Origin: Caulobacter vibrioides
GTDB taxonomy: Bacteria > Pseudomonadota > Alphaproteobacteria > Caulobacterales > Caulobacteraceae
DNA: 64,000 bases
Direction of reading: 5' to 3'
Assembly (NCBI GenBank): GCA_001449105.1
Contig: LNIY01000128.1
Location: 1-64,000 of the forward strand
Part shown: positions 39,036 to 47,999 of the stretch, piece by piece
Layout of the letters: every line of letters begins with the position of its first letter
Position numbering within the stretch: position 1 is the first letter of the stretch
Notes under the pieces: model-generated
Databases searched by the model: none
What the model was told of the DNA's origin: nothing
The model's input: the letters and a program-made list of their open reading frames with translations, nothing else
Made by a program: the position numbers and the translations under genes

Positions 39036-39050
39036 GAACAAACGTTTGAA
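39036..39050. promoter_or_regulatory. Palindrome upstream of the second MFS transporter
   Basis: GAACAAACGTTTGAA, with a perfect CAAACGTTTG core (39039-39048), lies directly before the GGGAGAGAG ribosome-binding region. Aligned with 37188-37199 it shares TAGAACAA, two variable bases, and GTTYGA followed by G-rich sequence. Shared position and sequence suggest one regulator for both transporters. Confidence 0.45.
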
Positions 39051-39064
39051 GGGAGAGAGTCAGG

Positions 39065-40564
39065 ATGGGCCAGGCGCATGCGCCGGGCGGCGAGCGGCCG
39101 CTCTATTCCAAGGGATACAAGGCCTCGGTGCTGGCGCTCCTGCTGGCGACCTACACCTTCAACTTCATCGACCGCACGATCATCGCCACCATCGGCCAGG
39201 CCATCAAGGTCGACCTGCACCTGACCGACACCCAGCTGGGCCTCCTGGGCGGCCTCTACTTCGCCCTGCTCTACACCATCCTCGGCATTCCGATCGCCCG
39301 CCTGGCCGAGCGCTGGAACCGGGTCAGCATCATCTCGATCTCGCTGGTCATCTGGTCGGGCTTCACCGCGCTCTGCGGCACGGCGGCCAGCTTCGCGCAG
39401 CTGGCGCTCTACCGCTTCGGGGTGGGCGTCGGCGAGGCCGGCTGCTCACCGCCCAGCCACTCGCTGATCAGCGACTACTACGAGCCCAAGAGCCGCGCCT
39501 CGGCCCTGTCGATCTACAGCTTCGGCATTCCGCTGGGCACCATGTTCGGCGCGGTGGCCGGCGGCTGGCTGGCCCAGGAGCTGTCCTGGCGGGCGGCCTT
39601 CGTCATCGTCGGCCTGCCGGGCATCCTGCTGGCGATCCTGGTCAAGCTGATCGTCAAGGAGCCGCCGCGGGGCCACTCCGACGTCGTCGAGACGCCGCTG
39701 GAGCCCGAGGCCGTGACACCGGTCGAGCCCGCCAAGCCGGCCTTCTCGCTGAAGAAGGAGTTCTCCGAACTGTGGGTCGTGACCAAGGTGCTGTTCGGCA
39801 AGTGGCCGGTGCTGCACATGGTGCTGGGGGTGACCATCGCCTCCTTCGGCTCCTACGGTTCGGGCGCGTTCGCGCCGCCCTACTTCGTCCGCGCCTTCGG
39901 CCTGGGCCTGGCGCAGGTGGGTCTGATCGTGGGCCTGATCGGCGGCTTCTCGGCCGGCGTCGGCACCCTGGTCGGCGGCTTCCTCAGCGACTGGGCCGGC
40001 AAGCGCAGCGCCAAGTGGTACGCCCTGACGCCCGCCATCGGCCTGATCGTCTGCACGCCGATCTACATCATCGCCTACCTGCAGACCGACTGGCAGATGA
40101 CGGCGCTGATCCTGCTGATCCCAGGCGTCTTCCACTACGTCTATCTCGCCCCGACCTTCGGGGTGGTGCAGAACTCGGTGGAGCCTCGCCGCCGGGCCAC
40201 GGCCACGGCCCTGCTGTTCTTCTTCCTCAACCTGATCGCCCTGGGCGGCGGGCCGGTGTTCACCGGCTGGCTGATCGACCACCTGGCCGGCTTCCACTTC
40301 AACCACCCGCAGGCCGGCGGCATCTTCACCGCGCTCGGCGGCATGTTCTCGCCCGGCCAGATCGACTTCGCCGCCGCCTGCCCCGGCGGCATCGCCCCCA
40401 AGGGCGCGGGAATCGAGGCCGCCAAGGCCTGCGGCTCGGCCATGGCGCGCGCCACCCAGCAGGGCATCATCGTCTCCCTGTGCTTCTACGCCTGGGCCGG
40501 CGTGCACTACGCCCTGGCGGCGATCGGCATGGTCAAGCACATGAAGTCGCGGGCTGGCGCCTGA
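39065..40564 (+). CDS. Spinster-like MFS transporter
   Basis: The 499-residue protein parallels the transporter at 37214: YTFNFIDRTIIATIGQAIKVDLHLTDTQLGLLGGLYFALLYTILGIPIARLAERWNR and GVGVGEAGCSPPSHSLISDYYEPKSRASALSIYSFGIPLGTMFGA. The central loop (about 200-235) is longer, with a Pro/Glu-rich stretch. There is an insertion near the C-terminus that includes a possible disulphide (CPGGIAPKGAGIEAAKACG). Predicted 12 helices, inner membrane. It is presumably a paralogue with a different substrate and possibly under the same regulator. Confidence 0.88.
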   Translation: MGQAHAPGGERPLYSKGYKASVLALLLATYTFNFIDRTIIATIGQAIKVDLHLTDTQLGLLGGLYFALLYTILGIPIARLAERWNRVSIISISLVIWSGFTALCGTAASFAQLALYRFGVGVGEAGCSPPSHSLISDYYEPKSRASALSIYSFGIPLGTMFGAVAGGWLAQELSWRAAFVIVGLPGILLAILVKLIVKEPPRGHSDVVETPLEPEAVTPVEPAKPAFSLKKEFSELWVVTKVLFGKWPVLHMVLGVTIASFGSYGSGAFAPPYFVRAFGLGLAQVGLIVGLIGGFSAGVGTLVGGFLSDWAGKRSAKWYALTPAIGLIVCTPIYIIAYLQTDWQMTALILLIPGVFHYVYLAPTFGVVQNSVEPRRRATATALLFFFLNLIALGGGPVFTGWLIDHLAGFHFNHPQAGGIFTALGGMFSPGQIDFAAACPGGIAPKGAGIEAAKACGSAMARATQQGIIVSLCFYAWAGVHYALAAIGMVKHMKSRAGA

Positions 40565-40572
40565 TCTTCCCG

Positions 40573-40607
40573 GTGAAGCGCGCGCTCGATCTGAGCGCGC
40601 GCTTCAC
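40573..40607. terminator. Long hairpin after the second MFS gene
   Basis: GTGAAGCGCGCGCTC (40573-40587) is perfectly complementary to GAGCGCGCGCTTCAC (40593-40607), leaving a 5-base loop. It starts 9 bases after the MFS stop. There is no following T-run, so it may be a rho-assisted terminator or 3'-end protector. Confidence 0.65.
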
Positions 40608-40658
40608 ACCGGCTCAATCTTGGCGATAATCGCTCTCGTCGACAGGGAGGGCGATGAC

Positions 40659-42095
40659 ATGAGCCGAGCCAAGACCAGGGCCGAGATCTGGAACGCGGTG
40701 CAGATCGAAATGGCCGAGCGGGGCCAGCCGTCGGCGAACCCGCAAACCAGGCTGAGCGATCTTGGCGTCACCGCCCGGGAACTGGTGTCGGCCCTGGCCG
40801 CCCGCCTGGACGAGGCCGCGCCCAAGCTGGAAGCCGGCCGCGTCGTCTACTACCTCGACCAGGTCGACCATCTGGACCGGCTGACCCTGGACGATGTCGC
40901 GGACTGGCTGACAGACTTCCTGACCCCGGTCGTCGTCCGAGCGCGAAGAAGCGCTGATATCGACCGTGAGCGGACCCTCACCGAGCGCTTCAACCTCGAC
41001 GAGGCGGTGAGCGCGGAAACGGGCGCGGAAGGCGACACGGCCATGCCCGCCGACGGCCCGTCCATGCCCGCCGCGCCGCCGCCCACCTCGCGAAGCGGCT
41101 TCAAGTCCGCCAAGCCGCCGGCCGCCGAGCCCTTCGTCCGCACCCGCATCCACTTCGCCACCGATCGCAAGTCGCATCCCGACAAGACCACCGGCGTCGG
41201 TTTCGGGGCCGAGCGCGGCGACAAGCTGATCCACGGCGAATGCGAGGTCAGCTTCCCGCTGGACCGCCGGCCGGGCGAACTGCCGCGTCCTTCGATCTGG
41301 AAGCTGGAGTTCAAGCCCGACCCTAAGAAGCACGTGATGTTGCAAAGCGTCGTCACGCAGGCGGAACAGGCCTTCTACGACGGGATCAAGGCCAAGCTGG
41401 ACCACACCGAAGGCCGCGAGGCGTTCGTGTTCATCCACGGCTACAACGTCAGCTTCGAGAGCGCGGCCCTGCGTACGGCGCAGCTGGCCCTGGACCTGAA
41501 GTTCGACGGCGCGCCGATCCTCTACAGCTGGCCTTCGAACGGCAAGCTGGCGGCCTATGTGGTCGATCACAACAACGCGGTCGGCTCGGCCGACCGCCTG
41601 AGCCGCTTCCTGGAGACGCTGGCCGCCCGCACCGGGGCCAAGCGGGTGCACATCATCGCCCACAGCATGGGCAACCAGGCCCTTTGCGCCGCGCTGGACC
41701 GGCTGTCGCTGACCCTCGGAGGCAACAAGGTCGTCCACCACGTGGCCCTGGCCGCGCCCGACGTCGACGCCGACCAGTTCCGCCAGATGTCCCAGGGGGT
41801 CTGCAAGTCGGCGGCGACGGTGACGCTGTACGCCTCGGCCCGCGACAAGGCGATCATGGCCTCCCGCAAGGTCAACGGCCACCCGCGCGCGGGCGAGCCG
41901 CTGGTCATCGTCAAGGGCGTCGACACGGTGGACGCCAGCGCCGTCGACACCGACTTCCTGGCGCACGGCTATTTCAGCGACGACCGGTCGATGCTGGAGG
42001 ATATCTACAACGTGATCCGCGACGTGCCGGCCAGCCAGCGCTTCAACCTCAAACCCGCCAGCGACCCGGCGGGCGGCTACTTCATCTTCCGCTGA
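40659..42095 (+). CDS. Alpha/beta hydrolase of the DUF900 family
   Basis: The 478-residue protein has an N-terminal helical region (about 1-120) and a Pro/Ala-rich linker (about 125-155). A DUF900 alpha/beta hydrolase domain follows: TRIHFATDRK (about 163), EAFVFIHGYNVSFESAALRTAQLA (oxyanion region, about 255-280), ILYSWPSNGKL, and HIIAHSMGNQ with the nucleophile S336. Substrate unknown; esterase or lipase-like activity is expected. ATG at 40659 has GGGAGGG 8 bases upstream. It is not obviously linked to purB, which lies 83 bases on. Confidence 0.8.
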   Translation: MSRAKTRAEIWNAVQIEMAERGQPSANPQTRLSDLGVTARELVSALAARLDEAAPKLEAGRVVYYLDQVDHLDRLTLDDVADWLTDFLTPVVVRARRSADIDRERTLTERFNLDEAVSAETGAEGDTAMPADGPSMPAAPPPTSRSGFKSAKPPAAEPFVRTRIHFATDRKSHPDKTTGVGFGAERGDKLIHGECEVSFPLDRRPGELPRPSIWKLEFKPDPKKHVMLQSVVTQAEQAFYDGIKAKLDHTEGREAFVFIHGYNVSFESAALRTAQLALDLKFDGAPILYSWPSNGKLAAYVVDHNNAVGSADRLSRFLETLAARTGAKRVHIIAHSMGNQALCAALDRLSLTLGGNKVVHHVALAAPDVDADQFRQMSQGVCKSAATVTLYASARDKAIMASRKVNGHPRAGEPLVIVKGVDTVDASAVDTDFLAHGYFSDDRSMLEDIYNVIRDVPASQRFNLKPASDPAGGYFIFR

Positions 42096-42178
42096 GCGGC
42101 GGAGCCTCGGGGGCGGCGGGCTAAGTAATAACCCGCTTCCCTTGACTTCGGGGCCGCTCCGGCCGAAACGGCGCGACC

Positions 42179-43489
<1,311 letters not shown>

Positions 43490-43494
43490 CCTCG

Positions 43495-44247
43495 TTGAGC
43501 GAGCCGCCGATCCTTCGTCTCAATCCGGCGCTGGATCCGGCGGCCCTCGCGGCCGCCTACGCCCGGGACGGCATGGTCCGCATCTCGGGCGTCTTCGAGC
43601 CGGCCGTGGCCGACATCCTGGCGCGCACGCTCGAAAAGACCATCGACTGGGACATCATCTGCTCCACCGAGACCGGCAAGGCCGAGGTGCTGGACAGGGC
43701 GAGCATCCAGAAGCTGGGCGGCGCGGCCGTCGGCGAGAAGCTGAAGGCCGCCACCCTGCGGGCCCGCAACGGGTTCGCCTATGTCTATCTCGGCTATCCG
43801 ATGATCAGCGCCTACCTCGCCGGGCGCGACAAGGGCCACCCGATCCACGACCTGACCGAGTTCCTCAACGGGCCGGAAATGACCGCGTTCGGCGCGCAGG
43901 TGATCGGCCATCCGGGGATCACCAAGCTGGACGCCCAGGCCACGCTCTATCGGCCCGGCGACTTCCTCACCCGCCACGACGACACCGGCGAAGGCGACCG
44001 GCGGGCGGCCTACACCATCAGCCTAACGCGCGAATGGCGCAGCGACTGGGGCGGCCAGCTGCTGTTCCACGACGACCTTGGCGACATCGAGCGCGGCTAC
44101 GCCCCGGCCTTCAACACCATGACCATCTTCAAGGTGCCCCGGCAGCACTCGGTGGCCCCGGTCGCGCCCTATGCCGGCGCGCCGCGGCTGATGATCACCG
44201 GCTGGTTGAAGGACAGCCCGCCGGACGGCACGCCGCGGGCGCGATGA
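43495..44247 (+). CDS. 2OG-Fe(II) oxygenase, paralogue of the one at 6734
   Basis: The 250-residue protein starts at a TTG (M/LSEPPILRLN), positioned 5 bases after the purB stop, and aligns along its length with the oxygenase at 6734: RPGDFLTRHDD (H161-x-D163), DWGGQLLFHDDLGDIERGYAPAFNTMTIFKVPRQHSVAPV (H218) and R231. The catalytic triad sits at nearly the same residue numbers. TTG is supported by the matching N-terminal length. Iron- and 2-oxoglutarate-dependent hydroxylation of an unknown substrate. It probably shares a transcript with purB. Confidence 0.8.
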   Translation: MSEPPILRLNPALDPAALAAAYARDGMVRISGVFEPAVADILARTLEKTIDWDIICSTETGKAEVLDRASIQKLGGAAVGEKLKAATLRARNGFAYVYLGYPMISAYLAGRDKGHPIHDLTEFLNGPEMTAFGAQVIGHPGITKLDAQATLYRPGDFLTRHDDTGEGDRRAAYTISLTREWRSDWGGQLLFHDDLGDIERGYAPAFNTMTIFKVPRQHSVAPVAPYAGAPRLMITGWLKDSPPDGTPRAR

Positions 44248-44257
44248 CGGGCGCGGC

Positions 44258-44764
44258 GTGACCGGGCAGACCCGCAAGCGCGGTTTCCCGCCGATCGTCG
44301 ATCCGAACGTGCGCGTGCTGGTGCTGGGCAGCCTGCCCGGCGACGCCTCGCTGGCGGCCGCCCAATACTATGGGTATCCCAGGAACGGCTTCTGGCGGCT
44401 GATGGGCGCTGTCGTCGAGCGCGACCTCGTCGCCCTGCCCTATGACGATCGGCTGGCCGCTCTGCTGGCGGCGGGCGTGGGACTATGGGACGTGCACGCC
44501 GAGGCGGTGCGCCCGGGCAGTCTGGACGCGGCGATCAAGGACGCCGCCGACAACGACCTGCTGGGGCTCGTGGACAGCCTGCCGAACCTGCGGGCGGTCG
44601 CCTTCAACGGCGGGACGGCGGCCAAGGCCGGGACACGGCTGCTGGCTTCTCGCTCCGATCGCCTGGCGCTGACTCCCCTGCCCTCGTCCAGCCCCGCCCA
44701 CGCCGCCATGGGCTTCGAGGCCAAGCGCGAGGCGTGGATCGCGCTGAGGGCCTGGCTGACTTGA
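44258..44764 (+). CDS. Hypoxanthine-type DNA glycosylase (uracil-DNA glycosylase superfamily)
   Basis: The 168-residue protein begins VRVLVLGSLPGDASLAAAQYYGYPRNGFWRLMG (about 20-50), the signature of the deoxyinosine/hypoxanthine-DNA glycosylase branch (UDG family 6), with LWDVHAEAVRPGSLDAAI (about 80) and LPSSSPAHAAM (the minor-groove loop, about 143). It would remove deaminated adenine from DNA. GTG at 44258 is used. A six-codon mini-frame (44244-44261) links it to the preceding oxygenase by ATGA and GTGA overlaps. Possibly co-expressed with purB and the oxygenase. Confidence 0.82.
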   Translation: MTGQTRKRGFPPIVDPNVRVLVLGSLPGDASLAAAQYYGYPRNGFWRLMGAVVERDLVALPYDDRLAALLAAGVGLWDVHAEAVRPGSLDAAIKDAADNDLLGLVDSLPNLRAVAFNGGTAAKAGTRLLASRSDRLALTPLPSSSPAHAAMGFEAKREAWIALRAWLT

Positions 44765-44765
44765 A

Positions 44766-44796
44766 TTCTCCTCCCCCGCGGAACGGGGGAGGAGAA
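44766..44796. terminator. Hairpin between convergent glycosylase and DUF1842 genes
   Basis: TTCTCCTCCCCCG (44766-44778) and CGGGGGAGGAGAA (44784-44796) form a 13-bp perfect stem with a 5-base loop, centred in the 40-base gap between convergent genes. It is a likely shared bidirectional terminator. Confidence 0.7.
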
Positions 44797-44804
44797 GATC
44801 GCGA

Positions 44805-45230
44805 TCAGGCGCTGACGTTCTTCACCGGCACGTTCTCGACGTGCACGTTGAGATAGTCGAAGCCGCCCTTGCCGTTCCAGCTCTTGTCGACCGCCAGGGC
44901 CGCCTTGAACTTGACCAGGAACGAGCCGATGGCCGGCGGCGGCACGCTGTAGACGAACTCGCCCGTGAGCGAGACCAGCAGCTCGGCCTGGCCGAAGCCG
45001 GTCTGATAGATGTGGCCCTGCACCGGGAAGCGGTGCTGGCCGCCGATGACCGCCTGGTTGATTTCGGCGATACCGCTGACATTGCCCGAGGGCGCATCGA
45101 CGGTCAGGGCCAGATTGACGATCGGGGCGCCGGGCGTGCCGACGTTTCCGACCTCGAGCTTGACCAGGTAGAGGCCGATCGGGCCGATCTCGGCCGATTG
45201 GGAATGCAGGTTGCCGACGTCGTCAGCCAT
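44805..45230 (-). CDS. DUF1842-type protein
   Basis: The 141-residue protein has GLYLVKLEVGNVGTPGAPIVNLALTVDAPSGNVSGIAEINQAV, the DUF1842 pattern, followed by beta-rich sequence. There is no signal peptide or membrane helix, so it should be cytoplasmic, with a beta-sandwich fold. Function unknown. GGAGGA lies 9 bases before the ATG. It stands alone, convergent with the glycosylase and divergent from the small zeta-inhibitor transcript side. Confidence 0.65.
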   Translation of the reverse strand: MADDVGNLHSQSAEIGPIGLYLVKLEVGNVGTPGAPIVNLALTVDAPSGNVSGIAEINQAVIGGQHRFPVQGHIYQTGFGQAELLVSLTGEFVYSVPPPAIGSFLVKFKAALAVDKSWNGKGGFDYLNVHVENVPVKNVSA

Positions 45231-45387
45231 GTTTGCGTCCTCCGGTTATCGGAGCGGTCGCGTGATCGCCGCCCCGTTGTCGACGATGCGCCTCAAGGGC
45301 GAATTCGCCGCCCTATAAAGCCTGAGGACGATTACAGTTTTTCGACAACCTGAAGGTGCATAAGTTCACAGATGCGCGATGGCGCAA

Positions 45388-45424
45388 AAGAAAAGGCCCG
45401 GCCGGTGCGAACCGGGCCGGGCCT
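45388..45424 (-). terminator. Intrinsic terminator of the zeta inhibitor gene
   Basis: On the minus strand GAGGCCCGGC... pairs with GCCGGGCCT (plus-strand arms 45394-45402 and 45416-45424) and is followed by a U-rich run (A's at 45388-45394). It is 31 bases beyond the inhibitor stop codon. Confidence 0.78.
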
Positions 45425-45454
45425 CTTTTCGTCGCCGCCTTTCGGCCGGCCGGC

Positions 45455-45772
45455 TTATTCGCCGGTGCGGACGTGCTCGCGGGCGAAGGCCAGCAGTTCG
45501 GCCATCTTCATGCGGACTTCGCCTTCCGAGACCGAGACGCCCGAGCCCTTCAGGTCCTCGAAGACCTTGCGGAACACGTCCTCGTCGCCGGGCTGCTCGA
45601 AGTCCGACTTCACGACGGCGCGGGCGTATTCCTCGACCGTGGCCAGGCCCATCAGGCCGGCGGCCCACTCGCCCAGCAGGCGGTTGCGGCGCGCGGTGGC
45701 CTTGAACTCCAGCTCCTGGTCGTTCGCGAACTTGCGTTCGAAAGCCTGCTCGCGGTCGTCGAAGGTCGTCAT
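45455..45772 (-). CDS. ATPase inhibitor zeta subunit (DUF1476)
   Basis: The 105-residue helical protein matches DUF1476: TTFDDREQAFERKFANDQELEFKATARRNRLLGEWAAGLMG and KSDFEQPGDEDVFRKVFEDL. In Paracoccus denitrificans this is the zeta subunit that binds the F1 portion of ATP synthase and blocks ATP hydrolysis, by its N-terminal segment. The ATG at 45772 starts exactly at the family homology; the longer frame is rejected. It stands alone, divergent from purC with 388 bases between. Confidence 0.87.
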   Translation of the reverse strand: MTTFDDREQAFERKFANDQELEFKATARRNRLLGEWAAGLMGLATVEEYARAVVKSDFEQPGDEDVFRKVFEDLKGSGVSVSEGEVRMKMAELLAFAREHVRTGE

Positions 45773-46160
45773 GAAAGCCCCAAGTTTTCCGAAACGCCTA
45801 CCGCCGGAGGGTGCAACCCAGGGCGGTAGTACGGCGCTCCAGTGTAAGAGAGTAGTCCGGTTTCGTCCCCTGCGAACAGCGTGTGTCCGCGAGACGAAGT
45901 GTTCTTGTGGCGGCTCCATATCCCGCCCAGCGGCGGGGGGCAATCGCCCGCGACGCCGCAGGGCGAAGGTTTACCACTATGGCAGGCCGCGTTTGCGGAA
46001 AAGGCCGCGTTCGGGTAGGTTCCGGCAGACATTTTTCAGTGAGCGGCCTTGAGTCGAACGCCGCGCGCAGCTATCCGCCGCGCGCGCTTTTCGTTTTCTC
46101 CGGGAGTCTTCCGGGGCAAGGGCGGCGCGCTTATTCGCAGGAAGGGCCTCGACGAGAGCC
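45773..46160. other. Intergenic region between zeta inhibitor and purC
   Basis: These 388 bases hold the promoters for two divergent genes. No gene is convincing on either strand, although there are short frames. A G-run (GGCGGGGGG, about 45930) and a T-run (ACATTTTTC, about 46030) stand out. I see no riboswitch or PurR-like operator that I can name. Confidence 0.4.
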
Positions 46161-46916
46161 ATGACCCGTCGCAAGAAGATCTACGAAGGCAAGGCCAAGA
46201 TCCTGTACGAGGGCCCCGAGCCCGGCACCCTGATCCAGTACTTCAAGGACGACGCCACCGCCTTCAACGGCGAGAAGAAGGCCCAGCTGGAAGGCAAGGG
46301 CGTCATCAACAACCGCATCAGCGAGTACATCATGACTCGCCTGAACGCGATCGGCGTGCAGAACCACTTCATCCGCCGCCTGAACCTGCGCGAGCAGTTG
46401 ATCAAGGAAGTCGAGATCGTTCCGCTGGAAGTCGTCGTGCGCAACATCGCCGCCGGCTCGATCGCCACGCGCCTGGGCCTGACCGAAGGCCAGCCGCTGC
46501 CGCGCTCGATCATCGAGTTCTACTACAAGGAAGACAAGCTCAACGACCCGATGGTGTCGGAAGAGCACATCACCGCGTTCAACTGGGCCGCCACCCAGGA
46601 GATCGACGACATGATGGCCATGGCCCTGCGCGTGAACGACTACCTGTCGGGCCTGTTCAGCGGCGTCGGCATCACGCTGGTGGACTTCAAGATCGAGTTC
46701 GGCCGCGTCTACGAGGGCGACTTCTCGCGGATCATCCTGGCCGACGAGATCAGCCCCGACAGCTGCCGCCTGTGGGACGCCGCCACCAACGAGAAGCTGG
46801 ACAAGGACCGCTTCCGTCGCGACCTCGGCAACGTCATCGAGAGCTACACCGAAGTGGCCCGCCGCCTCGGCATCATGAAGGAAATGCCCACCGTCATCCA
46901 AGGCGGCGTGCACTAA
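46161..46916 (+). CDS. purC: SAICAR synthetase
   Basis: The 251-residue protein has the family motifs [64 protein letters not shown] and FKIEFGR...[15 protein letters not shown]. It is an ATP-dependent enzyme of purine synthesis joining CAIR with aspartate. The bacterial length is normal. purS follows after a repeat-filled gap of 168 bases, purQ and purL lie 8 and 10 kb further on. Confidence 0.95.
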   Translation: MTRRKKIYEGKAKILYEGPEPGTLIQYFKDDATAFNGEKKAQLEGKGVINNRISEYIMTRLNAIGVQNHFIRRLNLREQLIKEVEIVPLEVVVRNIAAGSIATRLGLTEGQPLPRSIIEFYYKEDKLNDPMVSEEHITAFNWAATQEIDDMMAMALRVNDYLSGLFSGVGITLVDFKIEFGRVYEGDFSRIILADEISPDSCRLWDAATNEKLDKDRFRRDLGNVIESYTEVARRLGIMKEMPTVIQGGVH

Positions 46917-46920
46917 AGGA

Positions 46921-47068
46921 ACCCCTTCTCCCAGAGGGAGAAGGAGGGGCCCGCGCGCCCTCGGGCGCGTGGGAGGATGAGGGGTTTCACCCTTTCCGGA
47001 CGGCCCCGTAACCCCTCACCCTCCCATGCTGCGCATGGGGCCCTCCCTCTCCCAATGGGAGAGGGTCG
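46921..47068. repeat. Palindromic repeats in the purC-purS gap
   Basis: Two modules face each other. The left one (about 46924-46984) has CCTTCTCCC...GGGAGAAGG, GCGCGCCCTCGGGCGCG and GGATGAGGGG. The right one (about 47010-47068) is CCCCTCACCCTCCC, a CATG...CATG hairpin, then CCCTCTCCC-AAT-GGGAGAGGG. They resemble the REP-like modules elsewhere in layout but have a different sequence. They occur between two genes of the same pathway without obviously splitting the operon. Confidence 0.75.
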
Positions 47069-47084
47069 CGAAAGGTCAGACGCG

Positions 47085-47324
47085 ATGAAAGCCACCGTCC
47101 ACGTGTTCCTGAAGCCCGGCGTGCTCGACGTCCAGGGCAAGGCCGTCGAGAACGCCCTGCACGGCCTGGGCTGGCCGTCGGTGAAGGACGCCCGCGTCGG
47201 CCGCGTCATCGAGTTCGACCTCGACGCCACGGACGCCGAAGCCGCCAAGGCCGAGGTCAAGTCCATGTGCGAGAAGCTGCTGGCCAACACGGTCATCGAA
47301 AGCTACCGCATCGACATCGCCTGA
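47085..47324 (+). CDS. purS: FGAM synthase PurS subunit
   Basis: The 79-residue protein is PurS: MKATVHVFLKPGVLDVQGKAVENALHGLGWPSVKDARVGRVIEFDL and KSMCEKLLANTVIESYRID. It joins PurQ and PurL in the formylglycinamidine ribonucleotide synthase complex and helps ammonia transfer. Length normal. It lies 8 bases upstream of a DUF3885-like gene in the same orientation, and PurQ is 7.3 kb away. Confidence 0.95.
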   Translation: MKATVHVFLKPGVLDVQGKAVENALHGLGWPSVKDARVGRVIEFDLDATDAEAAKAEVKSMCEKLLANTVIESYRIDIA

Positions 47325-47332
47325 GGCGGATC

Positions 47333-47995
47333 GTGGGAGAGGCCGCCCTCCATCCCACCCGCCAGCGGATGCTCGACGTCTTCGGCGTCGAGCGCCTGCA
47401 CGACTTCCGGGGGCCGGCCTGGACGCGGATCGAGCTGATCCCCGACGCCACGGCTCCCGACCGTCTTCCCCAGCCTTTCACGCCCTCCGCCCGCCTGCTG
47501 CGCGAACTCGACGTCGCCCGCGCGGTCGTCGCCGCCATGTTCGGCCGCTCCGAGCGCGTCACCCTGGAGCTGGGCTGGAGCGCTCACGAAAAGCCGCCGT
47601 TCAAGCGCCTGTCCAATCTCGGCTTCGACCTGCCGCGCGAGCCGCAGTGGCGCCTGCGCCCCGATCCCGACGACGCGCCCGACTGGTGGTGGAACCTGCG
47701 CTATGTCGAGCTGGCGCCCACGCCCGACGCGCTCGCGCCCTTCCTGCTGGCCGCCGTCGGCGGCTTCCAGAAGCGCGGCCTGATCAACCTGTCGGTCGGG
47801 ATCATCGACTTCGAGGCGGGCCTGGCCCTGGAATTCTACGACGCCAAGGGCATGACCCCGATGGCCGTCACGCCCGAGCGCCTGGCGCCGCTGTACTGGC
47901 GCTTCCGCGACTGGGTGCGCGACGTCGAGGTCGAGCGCTGCGACGCCCTGCTGGCGCCCTGGCGCGACGCCGCGCCCCGGTTGACGGTGGTCTGA
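47333..47995 (+). CDS. DUF3885-like protein
   Basis: The 220-residue protein has RIELIPDATAPDRLP early and a C-terminal part with LALEFYDAKGMTPMAVTPERLAPLYWRFRDWVRDVEVERC, resembling the DUF3885 pattern (aromatic residue, D-x-x-G-hydrophobic, LYxxFxDW). WWWNLRYVEL sits in the middle. Function unknown; cytoplasmic. GTG at 47333 has GAGG 6 bases upstream. It follows purS by 8 bases and may be co-transcribed with it. Confidence 0.6.
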   Translation: MGEAALHPTRQRMLDVFGVERLHDFRGPAWTRIELIPDATAPDRLPQPFTPSARLLRELDVARAVVAAMFGRSERVTLELGWSAHEKPPFKRLSNLGFDLPREPQWRLRPDPDDAPDWWWNLRYVELAPTPDALAPFLLAAVGGFQKRGLINLSVGIIDFEAGLALEFYDAKGMTPMAVTPERLAPLYWRFRDWVRDVEVERCDALLAPWRDAAPRLTVV

Positions 47996-47999
47996 GACC

